From NCBI RefSeq assembly GCF_022921055.1, contig NZ_CP095063.1:124001-188000 (forward strand): a stretch of DNA of 64,000 nucleotides, given 5' to 3'. This document shows positions 19,346-28,671 of this stretch, in pieces. The position numbers and the translations under genes were made by a program. This DNA comes from Hymenobacter volaticus (GTDB taxonomy: Bacteria; Bacteroidota; Bacteroidia; Cytophagales; Hymenobacteraceae). A model generated the notes under the pieces. The model was not told the origin of the DNA. It searched no databases and was given only the letters and a program-made list of their open reading frames with translations. Position 1 is the first letter of the stretch. Each line of letters opens with the position of its first letter.

Positions 19346-20488
19346 CTAATTCACTTTATTTAATAATTCAGCCAGTTTCTTCGATAGTTCTTCGCCCCGC
19401 ATGTTGATGGCCAGAATGCGGCCCTGGGGGTCGAGCAGAAAGTTTTGGGGAATGGCGTTTACCCCGTAGGTCAGGGCCACGGGGTTGGGCTTGGTGAGCG
19501 AGCTTACTTGCGGCCAAGGTAGGCCGTCGTTCTCAATTGCTTTCAGCCACGCCGCCCGTTGCGTAGCGTTATCGAGCGACACCCCAAGCACGGTGAAGCC
19601 CTTGGCTTTGTAAGCTGTATATAATTTAACCAAATTAGGATTTTCCTGCCGGCAAGGCGCGCACCAGGATGCCCAGAAATCGATTAATACGTATTTGCCC
19701 CGCAGGTCCGAGAGCTTGAGTTGCTTGCCGTCCGGGGAAGCCTGGCTGAAGTCAGGCGCTACGGCTCCAACCGCTACCCGTTGCAATTGTGCAATGCGCT
19801 CCTGTATAACCTGGCCGTAAGGCGAATTTCGCACAGTAGGAGCTAGGACTTCGAACAGCGCGGCGTACGAACTAGCCTGAGGCATTGGCCCGACGTAGCT
19901 TTCCAACACGTAGAGGCTGTACATATTGGTAGGATGCGCCTTCAGGTAAGCTGCGTACACTTGCTGACGCTTTTCATATATGGCAGTGGCTTCCTGGTTT
20001 AATTTGGCTTCGGCGGCAGGCGTATCACGTCCAGCCGCTGGTAGGTTTTCGTAGGCCGCGTACAAGGCGTCTAGCTGCTTACGAAAGGTTTGTACTTGCG
20101 CTGCTAAACTGCTGCTTTCGTGGTTGAGCGGGGTGCCCTCGACGGCAGCATACACGACCTGCCCGGAGCCACTAACCTTAATGGTACCTTTTTCCAGATA
20201 CACAGGCAGTCGCTCCGGCGACCGGTCAACCGGCGTGCCAGGGGCAGGCAAAATGAGCGTCGCCTGCGATAAAGTGGGCACTTTTCCTTTAAACTGAAAG
20301 CGTCCGGCATGCACAGCGGCAGAATCAACGATGGATTGCGTACCGTTTTTGTAGTATAAATAGGCCATATGGGCCGTACTGGCCGGTAAACTGCCTTGCA
20401 CAATAAAAGTAGCGGGCAGCGCCGGCTTCGATTGGGCCGTGGCAACTAACGGAACCAAGGTGAACAGGAAGTGCAGGGAGCGGCGCAT
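19346..20488 (-). CDS. Thioredoxin-like protein with N-terminal DUF4369-like domain
   Basis: 380 residues from the ATG at 20488; MRRSLHFLFTLVPLVATAQS is a signal peptide, so the longer open frame to 20659 is leader. The N-terminal half resembles DUF4369 (YLYYKNGTQSIVDSAAV, GRFQFKGKV). The C-terminal half is an AhpC/TSA-thioredoxin domain with FWASWCAPCRQENPNL containing the CxxC pair. Such periplasmic proteins reduce disulfides in the envelope, like ResA/TlpA. Its promoter has an FNR-like box at 20597-20610 with correctly spaced -7 element CACCTTTG at 20566-20573. Confidence 0.88.
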   Translation of the reverse strand: MRRSLHFLFTLVPLVATAQSKPALPATFIVQGSLPASTAHMAYLYYKNGTQSIVDSAAVHAGRFQFKGKVPTLSQATLILPAPGTPVDRSPERLPVYLEKGTIKVSGSGQVVYAAVEGTPLNHESSSLAAQVQTFRKQLDALYAAYENLPAAGRDTPAAEAKLNQEATAIYEKRQQVYAAYLKAHPTNMYSLYVLESYVGPMPQASSYAALFEVLAPTVRNSPYGQVIQERIAQLQRVAVGAVAPDFSQASPDGKQLKLSDLRGKYVLIDFWASWCAPCRQENPNLVKLYTAYKAKGFTVLGVSLDNATQRAAWLKAIENDGLPWPQVSSLTKPNPVALTYGVNAIPQNFLLDPQGRILAINMRGEELSKKLAELLNKVN

Positions 20489-20565
20489 AGTGCAGCAGAA
20501 GTGGTGTAGTAGGATGGGTAAGCTGACCGAGGAAGAATGTCGAGCAGCCCAGTTGATGATCAGCG

Positions 20566-20610
20566 CAAAGGTGAAAGCATCCTTACTTCGTAAGCCTTGA
20601 TTTTTATCAA
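20566..20610 (-). promoter_or_regulatory. FNR-like box and -7 element of the thioredoxin-like gene
   Basis: The palindrome CTTGATTTTTATCAAG at 20596-20611 contains TTGAT-N4-ATCAA (20597-20610). Reading on the minus strand, 27 bases separate the box from TTTG (20569-20566), itself in CACCTTTG. The box centre is 34.5 bases from the first T of TTTG, which places it near -41.5, a class II activator position. The leader to the ATG at 20488 is roughly 75 bases. Confidence 0.7.
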
Positions 20611-20664
20611 GAAGTATCACGGACCACCGCCTTTGAATCTGCTCCTGCAACGAGACCAACCTGC

Positions 20665-20709
20665 TTGATAAAAGTCAAGGCTAGCAGTCCGCACTGAGTT
20701 GTACTTTTA
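20665..20709 (+). promoter_or_regulatory. FNR-like box and -7 element of the TPR sensor kinase gene
   Basis: TTGATAAAAGTCAA at 20665-20678, then exactly 27 bases, then TTTA at 20706-20709 in TACTTTTA, one mismatch from TAnnTTTG. The spacing is the same as at four other boxes in this window. The leader to the kinase start is about 130 bases. Together with the box at 20597-20610 it forms a divergent pair. Confidence 0.6.
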
Positions 20710-20844
20710 CCGAATCGGGCCAGCTCCAGGGGGTAAACTGTAGCTGCCCGACTGGAAAAACCGACCCGAAGCTGCGCATAGACTGATAACTTAGGATACT
20801 GGATTTCCAGTAGGTTGCTGTCCTTATGCCTTTATCCTCATCCT

Positions 20845-23160
20845 GTGAAATACCTGCTGGCGCTCTTGTTGTTGCTTGCCCTTACCAGCCAAGCGGAGCC
20901 CTATTATCCTATTCTGAGTCAGACAGAAGTTGACAGCCTTCGCAGCAAGCTAAGGCGAAGCGCACCGGATACCAACCGCGTGAAGCTGTTGGTTGCCTTC
21001 AGCAATGACCTGACGTCTCGCTACTACTACATGCAGAAGCCGGACACCATAGCGGTGTGCATTCGCCAGGCGCAAGCCCTGAGCAAGGCCCTGCACTATG
21101 TTGCCGGCCAGATAGATAGTGACTACGCGCTAGGATATTTGCTGCGCAAAGACCCGGGAGGCCGGGAAGTTGTTTTGCAGGCCTTGGCGCGTAGCCAGCA
21201 GCAACACAACCGGCGCCGAGAAGCCATTGGCTGGTATCTGCTCTGCGAAACCTACGAGAAATCGATGGCGCTCCATCCGCAGCGGATTCGGTATCTCGAG
21301 CAGGCTGTCCGGCTGTTTGGAGCAGTACACGACCAGGTGCAGGAAGCTCGGGTGCTACGAGAGCTAGCCGACGCTTACTTGATGCAGGGCAAGCCAGCGC
21401 GGGCCCGGCAAGAACTGCTGCGCAGCCTTGCCCTGTATCGGGCGGCTGGCTACCGCAAACAACATTCGTCCCTCGACCTGCTAGCCGCTACTGACGATGC
21501 GCTGGGCAATTACAAAGACGCCCTCCAACACGCGCTGGCAGCTGTGGCAAGTGCCAAACGCAGCCAGGACACCCTGATGCTGTGCACGTATTACATGCGG
21601 GTAGGCGCCGTTTACCAGCAGTTCGACCAGCGGGAAAAGATACTTCAGTACTATCGGTTGGCGATGCGCAGTGCAGAAGCCAACCACTACACCCAAACGG
21701 CGCTGGGATTGACTTCTACCATTGCCCGCGTATTGCTTGCCGAGAACCGGCCGCAGGAGGCGCTGGCGCTCATTCTTGAGAAAAGCAAAGCGTATCCGCC
21801 CTATGATGATTACACGCGCTTAGCTGTAGCCCAAGGCCTTGTAAGCTGCTATCTGCGTACCAAGCAATATGCCCTCGCTACTGCCCATTGCAAGCAAGTG
21901 GAATCGTTCCTTAAGAGCAAGAATGTTGTCGATAATACCCGCGTGCTGCATGGAGCCTACCTAACCATTGGCGCTTGCTGCCTGGCCACCAAGCAGTACG
22001 CCAAGGCGCGGACCTACCTGCTTAAATCATTGGCAGCGGGCCAAATAGTGCTCACCCGCAGCAGCATGGCCCACACCTGCTTGCTCCTGTATAAAGTTGA
22101 TTCGGCCCAAGGCAATCTACCCTCTGCCATTGCGCACTACAAGCGTTACAAAGCCATCAACGACAGCATCTTCAGTGAGAAGAATAGCAAGCAAATGGCC
22201 GGCTTGCAGATTCAATTCGACACCGAAAAGCGCGAACAAAGCATTGCCCTGCTGACCAAGCAAAACTTGGTGCAACAGCTGACCATTCGACAGCGCGAGT
22301 TCCAGCGCAACGCCGTGCTGGGGGGCGCGGTCTTGCTAGTTTTAGTGCTCGGCCTAGGCTACAACCGCTACCGCCTCAAGCAGCGCAGTACTCGGTTACT
22401 GGAGCAGAAGCAACACGCGCTGGAAGCGCAGCAGGCGGAAATCAACCGCAAGAACAAGGCGTTGGAACAAGTCTTAGGTGAAAAGGACCAGTTGCTGGAA
22501 GAGCGGCAAGGGCTACTAGTGGAAAAGGACTGGATGCTCAAGGAAATTCATCATCGGGTGAAAAACAACCTCCAAGTGGTGAGCAGCTTGCTCGCTACTC
22601 AATCGCGCCATTTGCATGACCCGCAGGCGGTGGCCGCCATACGCGAAAGCCAGAACCGGGTGCAAGTAATGGCTTTGCTGCACCAGAAGCTCTACCAAGC
22701 CGACAACATCGGCCGGGTGAACATGGCCGACTACGGCCGCGAAATCGTGACGTATTTAATACAGTCTTTCGACCGTCAGCAGTCGGTGCAAACGAAGTTG
22801 GAGCTGGCCCCCATCGAGTTGGAAACCACGTTGGCGACACCCCTAGGCCTTATTATCAACGAAGCCGTGACCAATGCGCTCAAGCACGCCTTTCCGCCGC
22901 CGCGGCGCGGCACGCTTACGGTCGGACTGCTTTGCCTGGCGCCGCAACTCTACCAACTCACCATCACCGACGACGGGGTGGGCTTGCCGCCGGGCTTCGA
23001 CTTGAAGCGCAGCCGCACCTTAGGCATGGTCATTATCAAAGGATTAAGCCGCCAGATTGATGGCCAGCTAGCGGTGAGCACGGCCGACGGCGTGTGCATC
23101 AGCTTGCAATTTGATACCCGCAAAAAGCCCGTTTACGCCGATGCCGAAGCAGTAGCCTAG
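20845..23160 (+). CDS. TPR-containing sensor histidine kinase (HisKA_2 type)
   Basis: 771 residues from GTG 20845. The frame is open from a TTG at 20815, but the GTG gives a clean signal peptide (VKYLLALLLLLALTSQA). A TPR array (about 80-440) is followed by one membrane helix (VLGGAVLLVLVLGLGYNRY, about 490-508), a coiled coil, HisKA_2 (EIHHRVKNNLQVVSSLL; phosphoacceptor probably His570) and an HATPase domain (INEAVTNALKHAF; DDGVGLPPG). It is a membrane sensor with a periplasmic TPR region. It converges on a sigma54-type response regulator that may be its partner. A box at 20665-20678 suggests FNR-type control. Confidence 0.9.
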   Translation: MKYLLALLLLLALTSQAEPYYPILSQTEVDSLRSKLRRSAPDTNRVKLLVAFSNDLTSRYYYMQKPDTIAVCIRQAQALSKALHYVAGQIDSDYALGYLLRKDPGGREVVLQALARSQQQHNRRREAIGWYLLCETYEKSMALHPQRIRYLEQAVRLFGAVHDQVQEARVLRELADAYLMQGKPARARQELLRSLALYRAAGYRKQHSSLDLLAATDDALGNYKDALQHALAAVASAKRSQDTLMLCTYYMRVGAVYQQFDQREKILQYYRLAMRSAEANHYTQTALGLTSTIARVLLAENRPQEALALILEKSKAYPPYDDYTRLAVAQGLVSCYLRTKQYALATAHCKQVESFLKSKNVVDNTRVLHGAYLTIGACCLATKQYAKARTYLLKSLAAGQIVLTRSSMAHTCLLLYKVDSAQGNLPSAIAHYKRYKAINDSIFSEKNSKQMAGLQIQFDTEKREQSIALLTKQNLVQQLTIRQREFQRNAVLGGAVLLVLVLGLGYNRYRLKQRSTRLLEQKQHALEAQQAEINRKNKALEQVLGEKDQLLEERQGLLVEKDWMLKEIHHRVKNNLQVVSSLLATQSRHLHDPQAVAAIRESQNRVQVMALLHQKLYQADNIGRVNMADYGREIVTYLIQSFDRQQSVQTKLELAPIELETTLATPLGLIINEAVTNALKHAFPPPRRGTLTVGLLCLAPQLYQLTITDDGVGLPPGFDLKRSRTLGMVIIKGLSRQIDGQLAVSTADGVCISLQFDTRKKPVYADAEAVA

Positions 23161-23167
23161 GCCACTA

Positions 23168-25670
23168 CTAGTCCGTGCGGCTTTCTTTGCGCGAGGGGAT
23201 ACTGAGCTTTTTCATGCGGGCTTCCAGCGTGGTAGCCTTTACGCCGAGCAAGACAGCGGCCCCACGCGGCCCCGAATGCGGTAGTTGGTTTGGGTGAGGG
23301 CGGCCAGGATGGTGTCGCGCATGGTGTCCTGCATGGGTTTCACCTCCGGGCGGGCGGGCGCGCTGGGCACTAGCGGTGCGGCGAGCTGCAGAGTTGGGGG
23401 CGCGGACAAAATGGCGGCCCGCTCCAACACATTTTCCAGCTCCCGGATATTGCCCGGCCAGGCATAGCGCTGAATTTGCTGCAGGGAGGCGTTGGCAATA
23501 CTGGTGAAGGGCTTGCCGAGCTTCTGGCTGAGCTTGCGCAGGAAATAGGTGGCCAGCGGCAGCAGGTCGTCGGGCCGGGTGCGGAGCGGCGGCAACTCTA
23601 GCGGAAACACGTTGAGCCGGTAGTAGAGGTCGGCGCGGAAGCGGCCGGCGGCCACTTCTTCGGCTAGTTCGCGGTTAGTAGCGGCAATAATGCGCACATC
23701 AACCCGGAGCGGGCCTTTGCCGCCGATGCGCTCAACTTCTTTCTCTTGAAGCACACGCAGCAGCTTGGCCTGAAGCTCTAGGGGTAGCTCGCCGATTTCA
23801 TCGAGAAAAAGGGTGCTGCCATGCGCTAGCTCAAACTTGCCGATGCGCCGCTCGGTGGCCCCAGTGTAGCTGCCTTTTTCGTGGCCAAACAACTCCGATT
23901 CCATGAGCTGCGGCGGCAGTGCGGCGCAGTTTACTTTTACCATCGTTCGGGCACTGCGGGTCGATCTGTTGTGCACGGCGCGGGCAATCAGCTCTTTACC
24001 GGTGCCGGTTTCGCCAAGCAGCAGCACGGTGGCATCGGTGGGCGCTACCTGCCCTACCCCCGTAGCACGGTTAGCAGCGCCGGACTGGTGCCAATGATTT
24101 CCTCGAAGTTGTGGCTGGTTTTCAGCTCTTCGCTGAGATAAGTTTTCTCCTGCTCTAGCTGCTCGCTCAGCAGGCGGATGCGCTCGTAAGCCAGCAGGTT
24201 GTCCAGGGCCACGCCGAGCTGTTCGGCGAGCTCTTGCAGGAGTTGTAAGTCCTTGGCCGTGTACGCGTAAGCGGCTTTGCTGGCGACGATGAGCACGATG
24301 GCGGGCTGGTCCTTCAGCCGGATGGGCACCGACATGGAGGACTTGAGTTGGAGCAAGTTGCCGTAGTAGCGCGTTACCGGATTCAACTCGCGTGCTTGCG
24401 CAGCAGCCTCGCCTACGTTGAGCAGGGGCTGCTGCAGCCAGGAGTCCAGGCCCGCTAGGAGGCGTGGGGCTTCTTCAGTGGTGTCAGGCAGGGGCATGGC
24501 TTCCAGGGGCAACAGTTGGAAGCGGCCGCCCTGGTTGCCGACGGTGGCATCCATGGCGCTGGGGTGGCGCAACACGCGCCCTACCCGGTAGAAGCTGAGC
24601 AAATCGAGTGGCAGCAGCTCGCTGATGGCCGCCGCTACCTGGGGTGCTATTTCGGCGATGTTGCGGCCATTGCGGAACGCGCTGGCCACCGTTAGTTCGG
24701 TGGCCTTGACTTGCCGCCGACTTTCCAGCTCTTCGTAGGCCAGTAGGTTGTCCAGGGCCAGCGCAATCTGGGGGATGATGAGGCTAATGGCCGCGTAGTC
24801 ATCGGCCGAAAAGCCGGTGGCGGCCGTGGTACCAAGTTGCAGGCTAGTGAAGGTGCGCTGCTGCAACACCACCGGAAAAAACGCCATGGATTGAATGCCG
24901 AAGGTGTCGCCTACCGCCCAGGCCATGCTGAATTCCTGGCTCAAGGTCTCGAAAGCGGCCCCGCTGAAAATACCTTGCCGCTCGCCTAGCTCGGCAGCCG
25001 TCGGGTGCGCGAGCATACTTAGCCGTTCCGAGGGCGTATCAGGGCCCAGCAGCTCGGGCAAGCGCACCCGCTCGAACGTGCCCTGGGGCGTACGGCGCAG
25101 CAGCATCCAGTAAAAAATCTGCTCTTCGGGCTGGCTCAAACACAGATTGAGCACGTTGATGGGCACAAACTGATTGACCTGCGTGGCAATAGCGCGGCAC
25201 AGCTGCTCGCGGTCGTGCAGCGTGGCAATGGCCTTGTTCACGGCCATTTGGGTTTGCTGCTGTTGGCGCAGCTTGGCTTCTTGGCTGTGGGCGTGGCGGT
25301 AGCGGGCTATTTCGAGGGCCGCCAACACGTCGCGCTCCCGAAAGGGCTTGTTGAGGAAGCCGTACGGCTCGGTCACTTTCGCCGCGGCTAACACGTCGTC
25401 GGTTAGGTTGGCCGATAGGAACACGAAGGGAATGTGCAACTGATTCAGCCAGTTCGCCAGCTCGATACCTGTTTCTGAGCCTTTCAGAAAGATGTCCAGC
25501 AAAACCACGCTAGGTCGCGCTTCGGCAACCATGGCCCGCGCCTCGGCGCCTGACTCGGCTAGCCCGAGCACTTGGTAGCCGGCCGCCTCCAGAATATCGC
25601 CTAGGTCATTGGCAATGAGAAACTCGTCTTCCACGATGAGAACGAGGGCTGGTTCGGCAGGGGAAAGCAT
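23168..25670 (-). pseudogene. Receiver-GAF-sigma54 AAA+ activator, two one-base frameshifts
   Basis: Receiver domain 1-125 (Asp59 in LLDIFLKG), two GAF domains, coiled coil, then a sigma54-interaction AAA+ domain and a Fis-type HTH. The first frame (24054-25670) ends at [10 protein letters not shown]; one G added to the run at 24057-24061 continues into [22 protein letters not shown] (second frame 23239-24027). A second loss at 23260-23263 truncates the HTH; restoring one G gives [20 protein letters not shown] and a stop at 23168. Walker A GETGTGKE and Walker [10 protein letters not shown] are intact. The sigma54-contact loop reads GSYTGA rather than GAFTGA. Probably the partner of the convergent sensor kinase. 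Confidence 0.88.
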
Positions 25671-26002
25671 GGGCTTCAGATGAGGCGGGGCAACTAGTTG
25701 TCTAGGTGCCTGAGGGAGCTAAAAAAGCATGATGCCGATGCTTCTTGGACAGGAAGCTTCAACGAGTAATCGACCCCGCAAAGCTGTAGCGTGAGGGGCG
25801 TTTATCCAAAAAAAATCTCCAATATATTGGATAATCCAACACAATGGAGAATTTTACAACTCAGCAAAGCTAGCAGCTTACCATCCTTAAACTCCTGTTA
25901 AAAAGCTTATTAGATTACAGTCCTCCAGTTAAACTACGGCGTTGGCACCCATTTGGCAACTAGCTGAGCAGCTACAACCTTTTCCGCTTCTTCGTCCATG
26001 CT
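25671..26002. promoter_or_regulatory. Divergent control region with overlapping palindromes
   Basis: Between the sigma54 activator (minus) and the first Crp/Fnr gene (plus). TCCAATATATTGGA (25818-25831) is a perfect 14-bp palindrome and overlaps TTGGATAATCCAA (25827-25839), also palindromic around one base. Such paired palindromes suit an operator for a dimeric regulator. No FNR-like TTGAY-N4-RTCAA box is present here. Confidence 0.45.
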
Positions 26003-26611
26003 ATGCAGGCTTTCCGCGACTATATCGATCAGCAAACCCGCTCAACCATTTCTGACGCTGACTTTGCCCTGATTACCGCGGAACTACTACCCTACAGGCT
26101 TCATAAGAAACAGTATCTACTGCAAGCGGGGGAAGTGTGTCAGTATAAAGCCTTCGTGGTACAGGGCGCGTTGCGCCTCTACACCGTGGACGCCAGGGGC
26201 AACAAGCAAATCCACGTGCTAGGGGTGGAAAATATGTGGATAGGCGACCGAGAAAGCTGGTCGCAACTGACGCCTTCGCGCTACTACATTGATGCTGTAG
26301 AAGATACGCAGCTCCTGCTCATCAACTGCCCTCAAGCGCAGGAACTCGTGCGCCGGGTGCCGCTGGTAGCCGACCTAGTACGCATCCAGGACGAGCGCAA
26401 CGCTATTGCCGCCCAAAAGCGCCTGCACGATGCCATAGCTTGCTCGGCCGAAGAACGGTACGCTTCCTTTGTAACCCAGCACCCGACGTACATACAGCGG
26501 TTTTCGCAGCTTATGATTGCCTCGTATTTGGGTATTTCGCCCGAAACCCTGAGTCGCATCCGTACCAAACTACCGCCCGTCCCTATCCTGGCCGCAGCGG
26601 GCAACTCTTAA
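26003..26611 (+). CDS. Crp/Fnr-family transcriptional regulator (first of tandem pair)
   Basis: 202 residues. The cyclic nucleotide-binding-like fold spans about 1-125 (LLQAGEVCQYKAFVVQGALR) and the HTH lies at about 165-190 with recognition helix SPETLSRIR. That helix carries the E-xx-SR signature used by FNR to read TTGAT. There is no N-terminal four-cysteine iron-sulfur motif as in FNR. It is a clear paralogue of the next gene, roughly half identical by eye, separated by 46 bases. Candidate regulator of the TTGAY-N4-RTCAA boxes downstream. Confidence 0.9.
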   Translation: MQAFRDYIDQQTRSTISDADFALITAELLPYRLHKKQYLLQAGEVCQYKAFVVQGALRLYTVDARGNKQIHVLGVENMWIGDRESWSQLTPSRYYIDAVEDTQLLLINCPQAQELVRRVPLVADLVRIQDERNAIAAQKRLHDAIACSAEERYASFVTQHPTYIQRFSQLMIASYLGISPETLSRIRTKLPPVPILAAAGNS

Positions 26612-26657
26612 ATCCACCAACCGCTCAAGCAGACCTATATTCACTTATTGCCACGGT

Positions 26658-27266
26658 ATGCAAGCATTTCGCACGTACATCGACGCCGGGATTTCCACGC
26701 CCATTTCCGACGCGGACTTTGCCCGTATCTGCGCCTCGTTTACGCCGAAGAAGCTGAAGAAAAGAGCTTTTCTATTGCGCGCGGGTGAGGTGTGCAAGCA
26801 CTTTGCCTTTGTGCTCACGGGCGCGCTACGTATGTATGGTGTAGACGAAAAAGGCGGTGAGCACGTGCTCAGCTTGGGCGTCGAAAACTGGTGGGTAGGC
26901 GACCGGGAGAGCTGCGTCTTGCTTACCCCATCCCGCTACTATATTGATGCACTGGAAAATACCAGCCTGCTGCTGATTACGCACGCGCACATGCAGGAGC
27001 TAATCCGCATTGTGCCAGCCATGGCCGAGCTGATGCGAGGCCTGGACCATCGCCACGAAATTGCCACCCAGAAGCGCTTAGAGGCCGCCATATCTAGCAC
27101 GGCCGAGGAGCGCTACGTGGCCTTTCTCTCGCAGCACCCGACATACGTACACCGTTTTCCGCAGCATCTGATTGCTTCGTACTTAGGTATTTTGCCGGAA
27201 ACGCTGAGCCGCGTCCGCGCCAAGCTGCTGCAAGGTAAAACCCAGCCGGCCGAGTCGCTTTCTTGA
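26658..27266 (+). CDS. Crp/Fnr-family transcriptional regulator (second of tandem pair)
   Basis: 202 residues, same domain order and length as the upstream paralogue: sensor fold (LLRAGEVCKHFAFVLTGALR) and HTH with recognition helix LPETLSRVR. No FNR-type cysteine cluster. A tandem duplication followed by divergence is likely. Its stop codon (27264-27266) lies inside the FNR-like box 27263-27276 that precedes pirin, so the regulatory site has evolved within the end of this gene. Confidence 0.9.
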   Translation: MQAFRTYIDAGISTPISDADFARICASFTPKKLKKRAFLLRAGEVCKHFAFVLTGALRMYGVDEKGGEHVLSLGVENWWVGDRESCVLLTPSRYYIDALENTSLLLITHAHMQELIRIVPAMAELMRGLDHRHEIATQKRLEAAISSTAEERYVAFLSQHPTYVHRFPQHLIASYLGILPETLSRVRAKLLQGKTQPAESLS

Positions 27267-27306
27267 TAAAAGTCAAGGCTCCCCCTAGCCAACCTTGTCA
27301 CCTTTG
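27263..27306 (+). promoter_or_regulatory. FNR-like box and -7 element of the pirin gene
   Basis: TTGATAAAAGTCAA at 27263-27276 followed after 26 bases by TTTG (27303-27306) in CACCTTTG. This is one base shorter than the 27-base spacing of the other promoters. The box overlaps the stop of the second Crp/Fnr gene. The leader to the pirin ATG at 27353 is about 40 bases. Confidence 0.65.
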
Positions 27307-27352
27307 CAGCAGCGGCATTCTAGCACGGGTGCTGCGAATTAGCACGCACGCC

Positions 27353-28270
27353 ATGACCAAATCCATCATCGCGCAGGTTGGGGGTACCAACGTTAAAGTA
27401 GGGAAGCTACTCGTCAACCGGCTGCTGCCCAGCCGCATGCTGGCCACCGTGGGCCCGTTTGTTTTCCTGGACCATGTGTACCCCACCCGGTTCGAGAGCC
27501 AGGTGCCGAAGGCGCCCACCGGCGAAACGGCCCACCCCCACCGGGGCATTGCCACCTTCACGTACGTATTGAGCGGCGCCCTGGAGCACTACGACAGCGC
27601 CGGCCACCACGGCGTGGTAGCGGCAGGCGGCGCGCAGTGGATGAAGGCCGGCTGGGGCGTGCTGCACGACGAAAACCCCAGCCTGGATTTTCAAGCCACC
27701 GGTGGCGTATTGCACGCGCTGCAATTCTGGATAAACCTGCCAGCCCGCCACAAAGCCGAGGCTCCTGCCTACCTAACCCTGCACCCAACGGCGGTGCCCG
27801 AGGTGCTGCTGCCCGAGGCGGCCGGTAGCCTGCGGGTACTGCTCGGGGCGCTGGGCGATGCTGCCTCACCGGTGCCCACCAGCAGCCCGCAGTTCTTATA
27901 CCATTTGCAGCTTAATCCCAAGGCCACGTTTTCTCTGGCCACCAAAGTTGGTCAAGACTACGCCGCCTTCGTCCCGGCCGAGTCGGTACGCATCAACGGC
28001 CAGCCCTACGGCCAGAGCGAACTGGTCTTGTTTGGTCCGGAAATGGGTCCCATCACCTTCACCAACCCCAGCATTGGGTCGGTTGGCGTGCTGGTTTTCG
28101 GCGGGGAGCCCTACACCGAGCCCATCGTAGCTCAGGGACCCTTCGTGATGAATAGCCACGCCGAAATAGCCACGGCTTACGAAGACTTTTTCGCCGGCGA
28201 CTACGGGCAGATTCACTACGAGCCCGTTACGTCGCCCCAGGATTTATCGAACCGCATCACCCTGCTATGA
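27353..28270 (+). CDS. Pirin family protein
   Basis: 305 residues from ATG 27353; the frame is open from 27263 but begins within the promoter. The N-terminal cupin has the pirin signature: GPFVFLDHVYP, HPHRGIATFTYVLSGALEHYDS (metal-binding His pair) and WMKAGWGVLHDENP. The C-terminal pirin domain follows. Bacterial pirins bind a metal; some have quercetin-dioxygenase activity or respond to redox state. It is preceded by an FNR-like promoter and coupled to a downstream acetyltransferase. Confidence 0.92.
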   Translation: MTKSIIAQVGGTNVKVGKLLVNRLLPSRMLATVGPFVFLDHVYPTRFESQVPKAPTGETAHPHRGIATFTYVLSGALEHYDSAGHHGVVAAGGAQWMKAGWGVLHDENPSLDFQATGGVLHALQFWINLPARHKAEAPAYLTLHPTAVPEVLLPEAAGSLRVLLGALGDAASPVPTSSPQFLYHLQLNPKATFSLATKVGQDYAAFVPAESVRINGQPYGQSELVLFGPEMGPITFTNPSIGSVGVLVFGGEPYTEPIVAQGPFVMNSHAEIATAYEDFFAGDYGQIHYEPVTSPQDLSNRITLL

Positions 28271-28306
28271 ATCCCAGCTACCAAGTATGAATCCCAGCTA
28301 CCAAGC
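28267..28306 (+). repeat. Tandem 20-bp duplication at the pirin/acetyltransferase junction
   Basis: The 20 bases at 28267-28286 contain the acetyltransferase start and first codons, and are repeated at 28287-28306 except for the last base. The first ATG (28267) overlaps the pirin stop (ATGA) and encodes only seven codons, MNPSYQV, ending in a TGA that overlaps the second ATG at 28287 (again ATGA). Two consecutive stop-start overlaps result. Confidence 0.85.
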
Positions 28307-28604
28307 CCTACCCCTCACCGATAACGCCTACGACCAGCAGTTCGAGCTGGCAGTTGCTGGGGTTACTGCGCTGCTACAGTACCAGCTTCATCACCACTAT
28401 CTTAGCCTGATCCACACCGAAGTGCCAACCGACCTGCAAGGGCAAGGAGTTGGTAGTGCCCTTGTGGAAAAGGTGCTGCTCCTGGCGGCCGAGCGCCATC
28501 TGACTGTTATTCCGCTGTGCCCATTTGTGGCGCGCTACCTCCACCAACACCCCGCCTGGTACCGGCTGGTGGCCCCAGGCTACCGGCCTGCTAGCGCGCA
28601 ATAA
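28287..28604 (+). CDS. GNAT-like N-acetyltransferase (YidJ type)
   Basis: 105 residues, the size of the small YidJ/GCN5-related group. It has a beta strand LSLIHTEVPTDLQGQGVGSALVEKVLLLA, where QGQGVGSA is the acetyl-CoA pyrophosphate loop, and a final CPFVARYLHQHPAW typical of this family. Substrate unknown. Start at the second ATG (28287): the first ATG of the duplication runs into a stop after seven codons. Translationally coupled to pirin. Confidence 0.88.
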   Translation: MNPSYQALPLTDNAYDQQFELAVAGVTALLQYQLHHHYLSLIHTEVPTDLQGQGVGSALVEKVLLLAAERHLTVIPLCPFVARYLHQHPAWYRLVAPGYRPASAQ

Positions 28605-28671
28605 CGGGTTGAATTACTTGACCAAGTACCGCTCATAAATAGTTGTCCACTTTTTACCCTAGCCCAAATAC

